Origin: Alloalcanivorax marinus
GTDB lineage: Bacteria; Pseudomonadota; Gammaproteobacteria; Pseudomonadales; Alcanivoracaceae
Direction of reading: 5' to 3'
Assembly: GCF_016906305.1 (NCBI RefSeq)
Contig: NZ_JADDOL010000013.1
Coordinates: 1-64,000 of the forward strand
Length of the DNA stretch: 64,000 nucleotides
Shown here piece by piece: positions 1 to 11,777 of this stretch (position 1 is its first letter; every line of letters begins with the position of its first letter). The notes under the pieces are model-generated. The model was not told where the DNA came from. It saw only the letters and a program-made list of their open reading frames with translations, and searched no databases. A program made the translations under genes and the position numbers.

Positions 1-72
1 CCTTCCAGACCCAACCCATTGGGGGTTGAGTCCGGATAGGAGAGACGGTATCTACGGCGCCACGAGCAAACC

Positions 73-139
73 GTAGGAGCGACTTCAGTCGCGATTGCCC
101 AACGACACGTCGAATCGCGACCAGGCGGCTGGTCGCGAT
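73..139. repeat. REP-like element plus adjacent 11-bp-arm palindrome
   Basis: Positions 73-94 carry one copy of the REP core GTAGGAGCGACTTCAGTCGCGA. Positions 114-139 form a second hairpin with perfect arms ATCGCGACCAG and CTGGTCGCGAT around a 4-base loop. Both lie in the 237 bases upstream of accA, where I see no gene. Further copies of the core occur through the window. Confidence 0.8.
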
Positions 140-237
140 ACGCCGGTAACAACTTGCAACCTAAGAAGCGGAAGCGTCCCTCGACGCTGTCCGGCGCTTG
201 CGGCTACACTTGTCCGCACTATGGAAAGGGGTAGCAC

Positions 238-1209
238 ATGAATCCGAACTTCCTCGAATTTGAACAACCCATCGCCGATCTGGAAGCGAAAATCGAGGAA
301 CTGCGGCTGGTGGGCAGCGGCAGCGAGGTCAACATCTCCGAGGAGATCAGCAAACTCCAGGAGAAGAGCATCACGCTCACCGAAAACATCTTCGGTAATC
401 TCAGCGCCTGGCAGATCTCCCAGTTGTCGCGGCATCCGAAACGGCCCTACACCCTGGATTACGTGCAGCGCCTGTTCGGCGGCTTCGACGAACTGCACGG
501 GGATCGCAGCTTCGCGGACGACCCGGCCATCGTCGGCGGCATTGCCCGCCTGGACGATCGCCCGGTGATGGTGATCGGTCACCAGAAGGGCCGCGAGGTG
601 AAAGAGAAAGTGCGCCGCAACTTCGGCATGCCCAAGCCGGAGGGCTACCGCAAGGCCCTGCGCCTGATGGAAATGGCCGAGCGCTTCAAAATGCCGGTGC
701 TCACCTTTATCGATACCCCCGGGGCCTTCCCCGGTATCGACGCCGAGGAGCGCGGCCAGTCCGAGGCCATCGCCCGCAACCTGCGCGTGATGTCCCAGCT
801 GAAAGTGCCGATCGTGGCCACGGTGATCGGCGAGGGCGGCTCCGGCGGCGCCCTGGCCATCGGCGTGTGCGACCATCTGCAGATGCTGGAATACGCCACC
901 TATTCGGTGATCTCCCCGGAAGGCTGTGCCTCGATCCTGTGGCGCAGCGCCGACAAGGCGCCGGAAGCCGCGGAGGCGATGGGCGTGGACGCCGGCCGTC
1001 TGCACGAGCTGGGCATCGTCGATCAGGTCATCAAGGAACCCCTGGGCGGCGCCCACCGGGACTACGACCAGGCCGCCGATTCCGTGCGCCGGGCGCTGAC
1101 CGAGCAGCTCAATCAACTGGGCGAGCTGCCGGTGGACGAACTGGTGGCGCGCCGCTATCAGCGTCTGATGAGCTACGGCAACGTGACCAGCGAACCGGTC
1201 GACGACTAG
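238..1209 (+). CDS. accA: Acetyl-CoA carboxylase carboxyltransferase subunit alpha
   Basis: AccA pairs with AccD (not in this window) to transfer the carboxyl group from carboxybiotin to acetyl-CoA, giving malonyl-CoA for fatty acid synthesis in the cytoplasm. The 323-residue product has the usual family length. It has the N-terminal helical region ([19 protein letters not shown]) and the crotonase-fold core with [10 protein letters not shown] and the glycine-rich [11 protein letters not shown] stretch. The ATG follows AAAGGGG at suitable spacing. It lies directly upstream of tilS, as in many gammaproteobacteria, and 15 bases separate the two genes. Confidence 0.97.
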   Translation: MNPNFLEFEQPIADLEAKIEELRLVGSGSEVNISEEISKLQEKSITLTENIFGNLSAWQISQLSRHPKRPYTLDYVQRLFGGFDELHGDRSFADDPAIVGGIARLDDRPVMVIGHQKGREVKEKVRRNFGMPKPEGYRKALRLMEMAERFKMPVLTFIDTPGAFPGIDAEERGQSEAIARNLRVMSQLKVPIVATVIGEGGSGGALAIGVCDHLQMLEYATYSVISPEGCASILWRSADKAPEAAEAMGVDAGRLHELGIVDQVIKEPLGGAHRDYDQAADSVRRALTEQLNQLGELPVDELVARRYQRLMSYGNVTSEPVDD

Positions 1210-1224
1210 CGCCGACGTGCGCCC

Positions 1225-2598
1225 ATGGCCCCCCGCCCCGACTTCTCCCTCGATACATTGACCCACGATCTGGCCCGGCGCGCCCCGCCCGGGCCGCTGT
1301 GGCTGGCCTTCAGCGGCGGCCTGGATTCCACCGTTCTGTTGCATCTGCTGGCGCGCGCCGGCCTGGGCGCGCGGCTCACCGTGGCCCATGTGGATCACGG
1401 CCTGCACCCGGACAGCGCCACCTGGGCCGACCATTGCCGCCGCCAGGCCACCGCCCTGGGGCTGGCGTTCCACGGTGAGCGGGTGGTGGTGGCGCGCGCC
1501 GGCGGCCTGGAAGCCGGCGCCCGCACCGCCCGCTACCAGGCCCTGGCCGCCCGCGCCGGCGGCGCCACCCTGATCACCGCCCACCATCGGGACGACCAGG
1601 CCGAGACCCTGCTGCTGCGGCTGCTGCGCGGCGCCGGCGTGGCCGGCCTGGCGGCCATCCGCGAGCACGGCGACTGGCGGGGCCTGCCGCTGTGGCGGCC
1701 GCTGTTGGCGGTGCCCCGGGAGGCCCTGAGGGCGCTGGCGGAGCAGGGCGGTTGGCCCTGGCTGGAGGACCCCAGCAACCGGGACCCGACGCTGGACCGC
1801 AATTATCTGCGCGCCACCGTGATGCCGGCGCTGGCGGCCCGCTGGCCGGCCGCCCCGGCGCAGCTGGCCCGGGCCGCCGCCCGCCAGGCGGAGGCCGCGG
1901 ACCTGCTGGCGGAGCGCGCCGCCGAGGACGCCGCCGCCCTGGGCGCCGCGCCGGACCGGCTGCCGCTGACGGTGACCGCGCTGAGCGCGGCCCGCCGCCG
2001 TAATCTGTTGCGCTGGTGGCTGGTGGAGGCCGGGGCCGGCGCCCCCGGCCAGGCGCGGCTGGCGGAGATCGAGGCGCTGCTGGCGGCGCCGGCGGACCGG
2101 GCCGCCCGGGTGGAATGGGGCGGCTGGCAACTGCGCCGCTTCGCCGGCCAGCTGTACCTGTTGTCGCGGGCCGATCTGACGCCGCTGGACCGCGAGCGGG
2201 TCTGGCCGCCCGGCGCGGGGGCCCCGACGCTGGGGGGCTGGCGGCTGGTGCCGGCGCCGGACGGGGCGGGGAGCGTCGGCGAAACCGGCGCCCGCCCCAC
2301 GGTCTGGCGGCCCCGGGACGCCGGCCCGCTGCGGCTGGTGCCGGCGGCGGGCGGCGAGCGGCTGTACCGCAATGGCTGCCACCAGCGGGTGTCGGAACTG
2401 TGGCGCGCCGCCGGCGTGCCGCCCTGGCGGCGGGCCCAGTGGCCGCTGGTCTACGAGGGCGACACCCTGCGGTGCGTGCCCGGGGTGGGCGTGGACGATG
2501 CCTGGCGGGGGCGGGCCTTGGAGACCTGGGCGTTGGTGGCGACCACCGGATCGCGACTGAAGTCGCTCCTACAGGGTCCCGCGTCGGGTCGCGACTGA
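1225..2598 (+). CDS. tilS: tRNA(Ile)-lysidine synthetase
   Basis: TilS ligates lysine to C34 of the CAU-anticodon tRNA-Ile using ATP, changing it from Met to Ile identity. The PP-loop LAFSGGLDSTVLLHLL lies near residues 28-43 and HHRDDQAET near 120; the C-terminal substrate-binding domain follows. At 457 residues it is slightly long for the family. Its last 16 or so residues (GSRLKSLLQGPASGRD) are translated from REP-like repeats that begin inside the gene, so the natural C-terminus has probably been replaced or extended. It is very GC-rich and likely co-transcribed with accA. Confidence 0.95.
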   Translation: MAPRPDFSLDTLTHDLARRAPPGPLWLAFSGGLDSTVLLHLLARAGLGARLTVAHVDHGLHPDSATWADHCRRQATALGLAFHGERVVVARAGGLEAGARTARYQALAARAGGATLITAHHRDDQAETLLLRLLRGAGVAGLAAIREHGDWRGLPLWRPLLAVPREALRALAEQGGWPWLEDPSNRDPTLDRNYLRATVMPALAARWPAAPAQLARAAARQAEAADLLAERAAEDAAALGAAPDRLPLTVTALSAARRRNLLRWWLVEAGAGAPGQARLAEIEALLAAPADRAARVEWGGWQLRRFAGQLYLLSRADLTPLDRERVWPPGAGAPTLGGWRLVPAPDGAGSVGETGARPTVWRPRDAGPLRLVPAAGGERLYRNGCHQRVSELWRAAGVPPWRRAQWPLVYEGDTLRCVPGVGVDDAWRGRALETWALVATTGSRLKSLLQGPASGRD

Positions 2599-2659
2599 AG
2601 TCGCTCCTACCGGTGCCATCTCCCCGGTAGGAGCGACTTCAGTCGCGATCCGGTGGTCG
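2540..2659. repeat. REP-like cluster with 33-bp perfect inverted arms
   Basis: There are three REP cores: two in one orientation (about 2550-2572 and 2589-2610) and one inverted (2627-2649). The outer copies extend to perfect inverted arms at 2540-2572 and 2627-2659. The left arm lies inside the 3' end of tilS. Apart from this repeat and the hairpin at 2847-2878, I see no gene in the 342 bases between tilS and pyrG. Confidence 0.85.
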
Positions 2660-2846
2660 GGCCGGCGAACCACCTTGGTCGCCATCGCTCCGCCGTACCT
2701 TTTACACCGCCAGGCCATCATTCCGGTTCCCTGGGCGAACCCGTTCTGTTACCATTTCTTCCCATCCTGACGTCGCGCAAACCCCTGATATCAGAGGGGT
2801 TCCGGCCATCGACGGCCCGATCCAACGCATCCAGAACAAACAACCT

Positions 2847-2878
2847 TTGCCCAGCCTCCCGGGCAAGGGTATTTTTTT
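2847..2878 (+). terminator. Hairpin with T-run in the pyrG leader
   Basis: Arms TTGCCC (2847-2852) and GGGCAA (2861-2866) surround an 8-base loop. GGGTA and seven T residues follow. It lies about 60 bases before the pyrG ATG. It could end transcription from accA-tilS or act as an attenuator for pyrG; the sequence does not separate these. The 6-bp stem is short, so termination strength is uncertain. Confidence 0.5.
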
Positions 2879-2925
2879 GGAGTGTGGTCGCGGGCTGCTC
2901 GGAGACGCGCGCGTTCAATCCATGA

Positions 2926-4578
<1,653 letters not shown>

Positions 4579-4596
4579 CGGTAAAGGACCCCGCCG

Positions 4597-5445
4597 ATGA
4601 CGGATTCCATCACCCTGCGCCTGGGCGACCGGGCGTTCGGCAACGACCAGCCGCTGGCCCTGTTCGGCGGCATGAACGTTCTGGAATCCCGGGACATGGC
4701 CATGCGGGTGGCCGAGGCGTACGCCGAGGCCACCACCGCCCTGGACATGCCCTGGGTGTTCAAGGCCAGCTTCGACAAGGCCAACCGCTCCTCGCTGCAC
4801 TCGTTCCGCGGGCCGGGCCTGGACGAGGGCCTGAAGATCTTCGAGGAGATCAAGGACACCTACGACTGCCCGATCATCACGGACGTGCACGAGCCTTACC
4901 AGGCGGCGCCGGTGGCCGAGGTGGCCGACATCATCCAGCTACCCGCCTTTCTGGCGCGGCAGACCGATCTGGTGGTGGCGATGGCGAAGACCGGCGCCAT
5001 CATCAATATCAAGAAGCCCCAGTTCATCGCGCCCCACGAGATGAAGCACATCCTGCACAAGTGCGAGGAGGCCGGGAACGACCGGCTGATCCTGTGCGAG
5101 CGCGGCTCCTGTTTCGGCTACAACAACCTGGTGGTGGACATGCTCGGCTTCGGCATCATGAAGCAGTTCCGCTACCCGCTGTTTTTCGATGTGACCCACG
5201 CGCTGCAGATGCCCGGCGGCCGGTCCGACTCCGCCGGTGGCCGCCGCCAGCAGGTCGCCGAGCTGGCCCGCGCCGGCATCAGCCAGGGCATCGCCGGTCT
5301 GTTTCTGGAAGCCCACCCGGACCCGGACAACGCCAAGTGCGATGGCCCCTGCGCCCTGCGTCTGGACCGGCTGCAGCCATTCCTTGAACAAATGCAAACC
5401 CTGGATAATGCCGTCAAGGCGTTGCCCGCCTTCGACAATCACTGA
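4597..5445 (+). CDS. kdsA: 3-deoxy-8-phosphooctulonate synthase
   Basis: KdsA condenses phosphoenolpyruvate with arabinose 5-phosphate to give Kdo-8-phosphate, the first committed step of the lipopolysaccharide inner-core sugar. The 282-residue TIM-barrel protein has the family segments [18 protein letters not shown] and the C-terminal [12 protein letters not shown]. It sits between pyrG and eno; enolase supplies one of its substrates. An AAAGGA ribosome site precedes the ATG. Confidence 0.97.
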   Translation: MTDSITLRLGDRAFGNDQPLALFGGMNVLESRDMAMRVAEAYAEATTALDMPWVFKASFDKANRSSLHSFRGPGLDEGLKIFEEIKDTYDCPIITDVHEPYQAAPVAEVADIIQLPAFLARQTDLVVAMAKTGAIINIKKPQFIAPHEMKHILHKCEEAGNDRLILCERGSCFGYNNLVVDMLGFGIMKQFRYPLFFDVTHALQMPGGRSDSAGGRRQQVAELARAGISQGIAGLFLEAHPDPDNAKCDGPCALRLDRLQPFLEQMQTLDNAVKALPAFDNH

Positions 5446-5457
5446 GTTCGTATCTAG

Positions 5458-6759
<1,302 letters not shown>

Positions 6760-6798
6760 TCCCTTGAAGGCCGGTCTGCCGACGGTCGGGGAGGGCGC

Positions 6799-7122
6799 GT
6801 GAAGCTTTCCCCGGCCCGCCAGGTGGTGCTCGCCGTGCTGGCCCTGCTGCTGCTGGGGCTGCAGGCGCGGCTATGGTTCGGCGAAGGCAGCCTGCGGCAC
6901 GTGGCGAGCCTGAAAAAGCAGGTCGAGACCCTGACCGGCGAGAACGCGGAACTGGCCGAGCGCAACCGGCTGATGGCCGCCGACGTGCGCGACCTGAAGG
7001 AAGGCACCGAAGCGGTGGAGGAAATCGCCCGCAAGGATCTCGGCATGATCCGCGACGGCGAAACCTTTTTCCTGATCGTGGAACCCGGGGACCGTGCCAG
7101 TGACGCCCAGCAAGACCCTTAA
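6799..7122 (+). CDS. ftsB: Cell division protein FtsB
   Basis: FtsB is a small bitopic inner-membrane protein that links FtsL and FtsQ and transmits the activation signal to FtsWI at the divisome. A single membrane segment covers about residues 9-25. A periplasmic coiled coil (KKQVETLTGENAELAERN) follows, then a conserved region ending RKDLGMIRDGETFF. The start is GTG with a GGGGAGGG ribosome site. At 107 residues it is typical. The eno-ftsB-ispD-ispF order is widespread in gammaproteobacteria. Confidence 0.95.
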   Translation: MKLSPARQVVLAVLALLLLGLQARLWFGEGSLRHVASLKKQVETLTGENAELAERNRLMAADVRDLKEGTEAVEEIARKDLGMIRDGETFFLIVEPGDRASDAQQDP

Positions 7123-7831
7123 CAGACCGCTCTACGCGGTGGTGCCCGCCGCCGGCGTCGGCGCGCGCATGGGCGCCGGCCTGCCCAAGCAGTACCTGAG
7201 CCTGGACGGCCGGACCGTGGCCGAGCACACCGTCACCCGGCTGCTGGCGTTCGCGCCGATCCGCCGGGTGGTGGTGGCGGTGGCCGAGGGCGACCCCTGG
7301 TGGCCGCAGTTGAGCGTGGCACGCCATCGGCGGGTGCGCTCGGTGGCCGGTGGCGCCAGCCGCGCCGACTCGGTGCGCGCCGGGGTGCGGGCGGTGTTGG
7401 ACGAGGACGCCGACGCCTGGGTACTGGTGCACGACATGGCGCGGCCGCTGGTGCGGCTGTCCGATGTGCAGTCGCTGGTGTCCCGGGGCGCGGAAAGCGA
7501 CGACGGCGCCATCCTGGCGCGGCCGGTCACCGACACCATCAAGCGCGCCGACGCTGGCAACCGCATCGACGCCACCCTGGACCGGCGCCACATCTGGCGG
7601 GCGCTGACCCCGCAGCTGTTCCCCGCCCGGGCGTTGTACGACGCCCTGGCCGGCGACCTGTCCGCGATCACCGACGAGGCCTCCGCCCTGGAGGCCGCCG
7701 GCCGGCATCCGGCGCTGGTGGAAGGCCGCGCCGACAACATCAAGATCACCCTGCCGGAGGACCTGGCGCTGGCGCGCTTCTACCTCGCGGCCCAGGAAGA
7801 GGAGGGGCTGGCATGGCGACCCCTGGCCTAG
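7094..7831 (+). CDS. ispD: 2-C-methyl-D-erythritol 4-phosphate cytidylyltransferase
   Basis: IspD couples CTP to methylerythritol phosphate in the MEP isoprenoid pathway, which feeds quinones and undecaprenyl phosphate. The nucleotide-binding signature [12 protein letters not shown] lies near residue 18, with VHDMARPL and the C-terminal [14 protein letters not shown]. The start is GTG, at 7094 or two codons later at 7100; either overlaps the end of ftsB by 20-30 bases. It also overlaps ispF by 19 bases, implying translational coupling. Confidence 0.95.
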   Translation: MPVTPSKTLNRPLYAVVPAAGVGARMGAGLPKQYLSLDGRTVAEHTVTRLLAFAPIRRVVVAVAEGDPWWPQLSVARHRRVRSVAGGASRADSVRAGVRAVLDEDADAWVLVHDMARPLVRLSDVQSLVSRGAESDDGAILARPVTDTIKRADAGNRIDATLDRRHIWRALTPQLFPARALYDALAGDLSAITDEASALEAAGRHPALVEGRADNIKITLPEDLALARFYLAAQEEEGLAWRPLA

Positions 7832-8313
7832 ATTCCCTGCGCATCGGCAACGGCTTCGACGTGCACGCCTTCGACGACCAGGGCGACCATGTGATGCTGG
7901 GCGGCGTGCGCATCCCCCATTCGCGTGGGCTCAAGGCCCATTCCGACGGCGACGTGGCGCTGCACGCGCTCACCGACGCGCTGCTCGGCGCCCTGGCCCT
8001 GGGCGACATCGGCCATTACTTTCCCGACACCGACCCGCAGTGGCGGGGCGCGGATTCCGGCAAACTGCTGGCCCGGGTGATGCAGGACATCCACGGCGCC
8101 GGCTGGCGGGTGGGCAACGTGGACCTGACGGTGATCTGCCAGGCGCCCAAGCTGGCGCCACACCTGGACGCCATGCGCGACCGCATCGCCGGTCTCTTGG
8201 GTTGCCACCGGGACCGGGTGTCGGTGAAGGCCACCACCACCGAGAAGCTGGGCTTCACCGGTCGGGGCGAGGGCATCGCCGTGCAGGCGTCGGCGCTGTT
8301 ATGGAAAGAATAG
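7813..8313 (+). CDS. ispF: 2-C-methyl-D-erythritol 2,4-cyclodiphosphate synthase
   Basis: IspF cyclises CDP-ME 2-phosphate to methylerythritol cyclodiphosphate in the MEP pathway. The 166-residue product starts [12 protein letters not shown]. It has the zinc ligands in GNGFDVHAF, the family segment [18 protein letters not shown] and the C-terminal [16 protein letters not shown]. The reading frame is open far upstream, so the ATG at 7813 was chosen from alignment to the family N-terminus. It overlaps the ispD stop by 19 bases. Confidence 0.96.
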   Translation: MATPGLDSLRIGNGFDVHAFDDQGDHVMLGGVRIPHSRGLKAHSDGDVALHALTDALLGALALGDIGHYFPDTDPQWRGADSGKLLARVMQDIHGAGWRVGNVDLTVICQAPKLAPHLDAMRDRIAGLLGCHRDRVSVKATTTEKLGFTGRGEGIAVQASALLWKE

Positions 8314-8327
8314 GTGGGGAAGGCACG

Positions 8328-9350
8328 ATGACCGACACGCCGCCGGCCACGCCGGCCGCCCACGGCGGCCCCGCCGGCAGCGCCCTGCTGCGGGTGGAGG
8401 CGGCGGACTTCCGCGTCGACGAGATCATGACGGTGGTGCCCGACGGCGAGGGCGAGCACCTCTGGGTGGACATCGAGAAGACCCACTGGAACACCGAGGA
8501 CGTGGCCCTGTGGCTGGCCAAACAGGCCGGCGTGCACCGGCTGGCGGTGGGCTACAGTGGCCTCAAGGACCGCCGCGCCGTGACCCGGCAATGGTTCAGC
8601 CTGCACCTGCCGGGCAAGCCGGACCCGGACTTCGAGGCCGCCGAGGGGCTGGTGATCCACCAGGCCGTGCGCCACCGCCGCAAGCTCAACCGGGGCACCC
8701 ACCGGGGCAACGCCTTCCAGCTGCGCCTGCACCGGGTGGAGGCGGACCGGGACCGGCTGGCGGCGACACTGGCGGCGGTGGCCGGGCAGGGCGTGCCCAA
8801 CTATTTCGGCGAGCAGCGCTTCGGTCGCGACGGCGCCAACTGGACCCGGGGCCGGGCCTGGCTGCTGGGCGGCGAGGCGCCGCGCAAGCGCACGCTGCGC
8901 AACTTCTGGCTGTCGGCGGTGCGCTCCGGCCTGTTCAACGCGGTGCTGGCCGAGCGCGTCCGCGACGGCGTCTGGAACCGGCTGCTGGAAGGCGACCTGC
9001 TGCGCCCGGACGGCAGCCGTGGCCTGTTCGCCGCCGGCGAGGACGACACCGCGGCGGCCCGGGTGGCCGCCGGCGAGGTCCACCCCACCGCCCCTTTGCC
9101 GGGACGGTCGGGCATGGCATCATCGGCGGCTTGTCAGCGTTTGGAACAGCGGGTGCTGGCGTCCCACGAGGCGCTGATCGCGGCCCTGGCGGAGCTGGGC
9201 CTGGACGCGGAGCGGCGCGTCACGCGCCTGGCGGTGACCGGGCTGGAATGGGACTGGGCCGGTGATACGCTGGAGCTGGCTCTGCGGTTGCCCACCGGCG
9301 CCTTCGCCACCTCGGTACTGGCGGAGTTGTTGACCACGACCACACCTTGA
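8328..9350 (+). CDS. truD: tRNA pseudouridine(13) synthase
   Basis: TruD isomerises U13 in tRNA-Glu. The catalytic Asp lies in GYSGLKDRRAVT near residue 80. The family motifs PNYFGEQRFGRDG and the inserted TRUD domain are present. The ATG at 8328, behind GGGGAAGG, is preferred to an in-frame ATG at 8301 that overlaps ispF. The 340 residues compare with 349 in E. coli. surE normally follows truD in Pseudomonas but is missing; pcm begins only 46 bases later. Confidence 0.93.
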   Translation: MTDTPPATPAAHGGPAGSALLRVEAADFRVDEIMTVVPDGEGEHLWVDIEKTHWNTEDVALWLAKQAGVHRLAVGYSGLKDRRAVTRQWFSLHLPGKPDPDFEAAEGLVIHQAVRHRRKLNRGTHRGNAFQLRLHRVEADRDRLAATLAAVAGQGVPNYFGEQRFGRDGANWTRGRAWLLGGEAPRKRTLRNFWLSAVRSGLFNAVLAERVRDGVWNRLLEGDLLRPDGSRGLFAAGEDDTAAARVAAGEVHPTAPLPGRSGMASSAACQRLEQRVLASHEALIAALAELGLDAERRVTRLAVTGLEWDWAGDTLELALRLPTGAFATSVLAELLTTTTP

Positions 9351-9396
9351 ATCAAACAATCAATTCGGCGGGGGCCGGAGAGCGGACGGGAACCGG

Positions 9397-10074
9397 ATGG
9401 GGGATCCAGCAACGGACATGGACACGGAATTGCGCGGCATCGGCATGACATCGGCGAGAACCCGGGAGCGGCTTATCAACCGCCTGCGGGACGTGGGCAT
9501 CGCGGACGAGCGGGTGCTGGAGGTGATCCGCACCACGCCGCGCCATTACTTTATCGACGAGGCGCTGGCCCATCAGGCCTACGACGACACCGCCCTGCCC
9601 ATCGGCCATGGCCAGACCATCTCCCAGCCCTGGGTGGTGGCGCGCATGACCGAACTGCTGATCGCCGAGCGGGTACCGGACAAGGTGCTGGAAATCGGCA
9701 CCGGCTGCGGCTACCAGACCGCGGTGCTGGCGGCGCTGTGCCCGCAGGTGTACTCGGTGGAGCGCATTCGGCCGCTGCAGGATCAGGCGCGTCAGCGGCT
9801 GATCAGCCTGGGCCTGGCGCGGGTGCAGTTGAAGCACGCGGACGGCGGCTTCGGCTGGAAGGCGGCGGCGCCCTTCGACGGCATTCTGGTGGCCTGCGCC
9901 CGCCCGGAGATTCCCCGCGAGTTGCTCGACCAGCTGGCCGACGGCGGCCGTCTGGTGATGCCGGTGGGGGACCGCACCCAGCATCTCACCGTGGTGGACC
10001 GCCAGGGTGACGAGATTCGTACCCGGCAGCTGGACGCGGTGCGCTTCGTGCCGTTCCAGCGGGGCGTGCAATGA
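9397..10074 (+). CDS. pcm: Protein-L-isoaspartate O-methyltransferase
   Basis: Pcm methylates L-isoaspartyl residues with S-adenosylmethionine to start repair of aged proteins. The SAM-binding motif LEIGTGCGYQTAVLAAL lies near residues 99-115, with the family segments YDDTALPIGHGQTISQP and DGGRLVMPVG. In-frame ATGs at 9418 and 9445 are alternative starts; most relatives begin close to the last (MTSARTRERL). Its stop overlaps the next ATG by 4 bases. Confidence 0.94.
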   Translation: MGDPATDMDTELRGIGMTSARTRERLINRLRDVGIADERVLEVIRTTPRHYFIDEALAHQAYDDTALPIGHGQTISQPWVVARMTELLIAERVPDKVLEIGTGCGYQTAVLAALCPQVYSVERIRPLQDQARQRLISLGLARVQLKHADGGFGWKAAAPFDGILVACARPEIPRELLDQLADGGRLVMPVGDRTQHLTVVDRQGDEIRTRQLDAVRFVPFQRGVQ

Positions 10075-10988
10075 GTTTTCGGCCCGGGGTGTTCCTGCGC
10101 GGCCTGGCCATGGGCGCCGCCGATGTGGTGCCCGGCGTGTCCGGCGGTACCCTCGCCCTGATCACCGGCATCTACGAAGAACTGATCGATACCCTGGGCG
10201 GCATCGGCCCCGGCTTGCTGGGCGTGTGGCGCCGCCAGGGCTTCGCCGCCTTCTGGCGGGCCGGCAATTTTACCTTCCTTTTCACTCTGCTGGCGGGGAT
10301 TCTCACCAGCATCGCGCTGCTGGCGCGGCTGATGACCTGGCTGCTGGAACACCATCCGGTGCCGGTGTGGGCGTTCTTCTGCGGGCTGATCCTGGCCAGC
10401 ATTTTCCTGGTGCTGGCGCCGCTGAAAAAACGTGGCCCGCCACAATGGCTGGCCTTCGCCGCCGGCACCGGCGCGGCGGTGGCGATCAGTCTGGCGCCGG
10501 GGCTCACCGCCTTCGGCGTGTCGCCGCTGATCTTTTTCCTGGGCGGCGCGGTGGCCATCTGCGCCATGATCCTGCCCGGCATCTCCGGCAGTTTTATCCT
10601 GTTATTGCTGGGTTTATACCCGTCGGTGCTGGCCGCCGTGGACGCCGGTGACGCACCGCTGCTGCTCAGTTTCATGGCCGGCTGCGCCCTCGGCCTGCTG
10701 GCGTTCGTGCGGCTTTTGAAGTGGCTGCTGCACCATTACCACGACACCATGATGGCGCTGCTCGGCGGCTTCATGGCCGGTTCGCTGGTGAAGCTGTGGC
10801 CCTGGCGGTTGCCCCTGGACCAGGGCGTGGCGGAGCGCTGGCTGTGGCCGGCGGACTATGCCCGCGCCACCGACGGCGCCAGCCATCTGGGGCTGGCGCT
10901 GACCATGATGGCGGTGGGGCTGGCTCTGGTGTGGCTACTTTCCTTTGCCGCGCCCGTGCATAATGAGGCGACCCCAACGGACGAGTAG
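10071..10988 (+). CDS. DUF368 membrane protein, PopT-type polyprenyl-phosphate transporter
   Basis: This integral membrane protein of 305 residues has about eight hydrophobic segments. It carries the DUF368 signatures GAADVVPGVSGGTLALI near the N-terminus and a second, repeat-like ILPGISGSFILLLLG in the middle. DUF368 proteins (PopT) have been reported to recycle undecaprenyl phosphate across the cytoplasmic membrane, which would serve envelope synthesis. Its place between pcm and nlpD, overlapping both (4 bases with pcm, 26 with nlpD), suggests one operon. The transport role is taken from the family. Confidence 0.85.
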   Translation: MSFRPGVFLRGLAMGAADVVPGVSGGTLALITGIYEELIDTLGGIGPGLLGVWRRQGFAAFWRAGNFTFLFTLLAGILTSIALLARLMTWLLEHHPVPVWAFFCGLILASIFLVLAPLKKRGPPQWLAFAAGTGAAVAISLAPGLTAFGVSPLIFFLGGAVAICAMILPGISGSFILLLLGLYPSVLAAVDAGDAPLLLSFMAGCALGLLAFVRLLKWLLHHYHDTMMALLGGFMAGSLVKLWPWRLPLDQGVAERWLWPADYARATDGASHLGLALTMMAVGLALVWLLSFAAPVHNEATPTDE

Positions 10989-11775
10989 TCTTTTGCGTGT
11001 TTGTCTTGTCACATTCTTGTTGATGACCCTGACCGGTTGCGCGGTGAGCAGCCCGCCGCCGGTGGTGGACATCTACCAGCAGGACCAGCGCGCCGGCAAG
11101 GTGACCTCCGGCAGCCACCGGGTGCAGCGCGGCGAGACCCTTTATTCCATCGCCTGGCGCTACGGCTGGGACTACCGCTCCCTGGCCCGGGCCAACAACA
11201 TCGGCGCGCCGTACACCATCTACCCCGGTCAGGTGATTTCGTTCGCCGGCGGCAGTCCCCGGGAGACCACCCCGGAACGGCCCGCCGCCTCCACCCCGTC
11301 CCGCACCGCCTCGTCCGCCGGGTCGTCCTCGTCCACCGCCTCCACCCCCACGCCGGCGCCGCCGCCGCCACCGAAATCCAGCAGCCCGTCGGCCACCGGC
11401 CCGGTGAACTGGCAGTGGCCGGCCAACGGCGAACTGCTGGAGCGCTATTCCAGCGCCGCCGGCGGCCGCCGTGGCATCGCCATCGGTGGCCGCGAGGGCA
11501 GCCCGGTGGTGGCCGCCGCCGGTGGCCGGGTGGTGTACCGGGGCAGCGGCCTGACCGGCTACGGCAACCTGCTGATCATCAAGCACAACGACCGCTGGCT
11601 GAGCGCCTACGCGCACAATAAAAAGCTGCTGGTGAAGGAAGGCGACCGGGTGGACGCCGGCCAGGAGATCGCCACCATGGGCGCCAGCGGCACCCTGCAC
11701 ACCCAGCTGCATTTCGAGATTCGCAAGGACGGTCAGCCGGTGGACCCGCTGGCCCTGCTGCCGAGGAAATCCTGA
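10963..11775 (+). CDS. nlpD: NlpD-type LysM/M23 lipoprotein, amidase activator
   Basis: This is an envelope lipoprotein with lipobox LTGC near residue 24, a LysM domain (HRVQRGETLYSIAWRYGWD, about residues 45-90), a Ser/Thr/Pro linker and a degenerate M23 peptidase domain. The M23 zinc ligands are not kept (GIAIGGREGSPV in place of HxGxD), as in NlpD/EnvC activators of cell-wall amidases. The ATG at 10963 lies inside the end of the upstream gene; a TTG at 10993 is an alternative. rpoS, which usually follows nlpD, is not present. Confidence 0.9.
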   Translation: MRRPQRTSSLLRVCLVTFLLMTLTGCAVSSPPPVVDIYQQDQRAGKVTSGSHRVQRGETLYSIAWRYGWDYRSLARANNIGAPYTIYPGQVISFAGGSPRETTPERPAASTPSRTASSAGSSSSTASTPTPAPPPPPKSSSPSATGPVNWQWPANGELLERYSSAAGGRRGIAIGGREGSPVVAAAGGRVVYRGSGLTGYGNLLIIKHNDRWLSAYAHNKKLLVKEGDRVDAGQEIATMGASGTLHTQLHFEIRKDGQPVDPLALLPRKS

Positions 11776-11777
11776 CC

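Noticed and set aside
85-2382. Very long open frame antisense to accA and tilS (and similar ones opposite pyrG, eno, cdiA and fadB/J)
   Set aside because: Composition is Gly/Ala/Arg/Gln rich and lacks known motifs, and the opposite strand carries well-identified genes; this is a GC-bias effect.
2653-2925. 90-codon frame between tilS and pyrG
   Set aside because: It has no ribosome site or motif, crosses the T-run hairpin and has poor codon bias.
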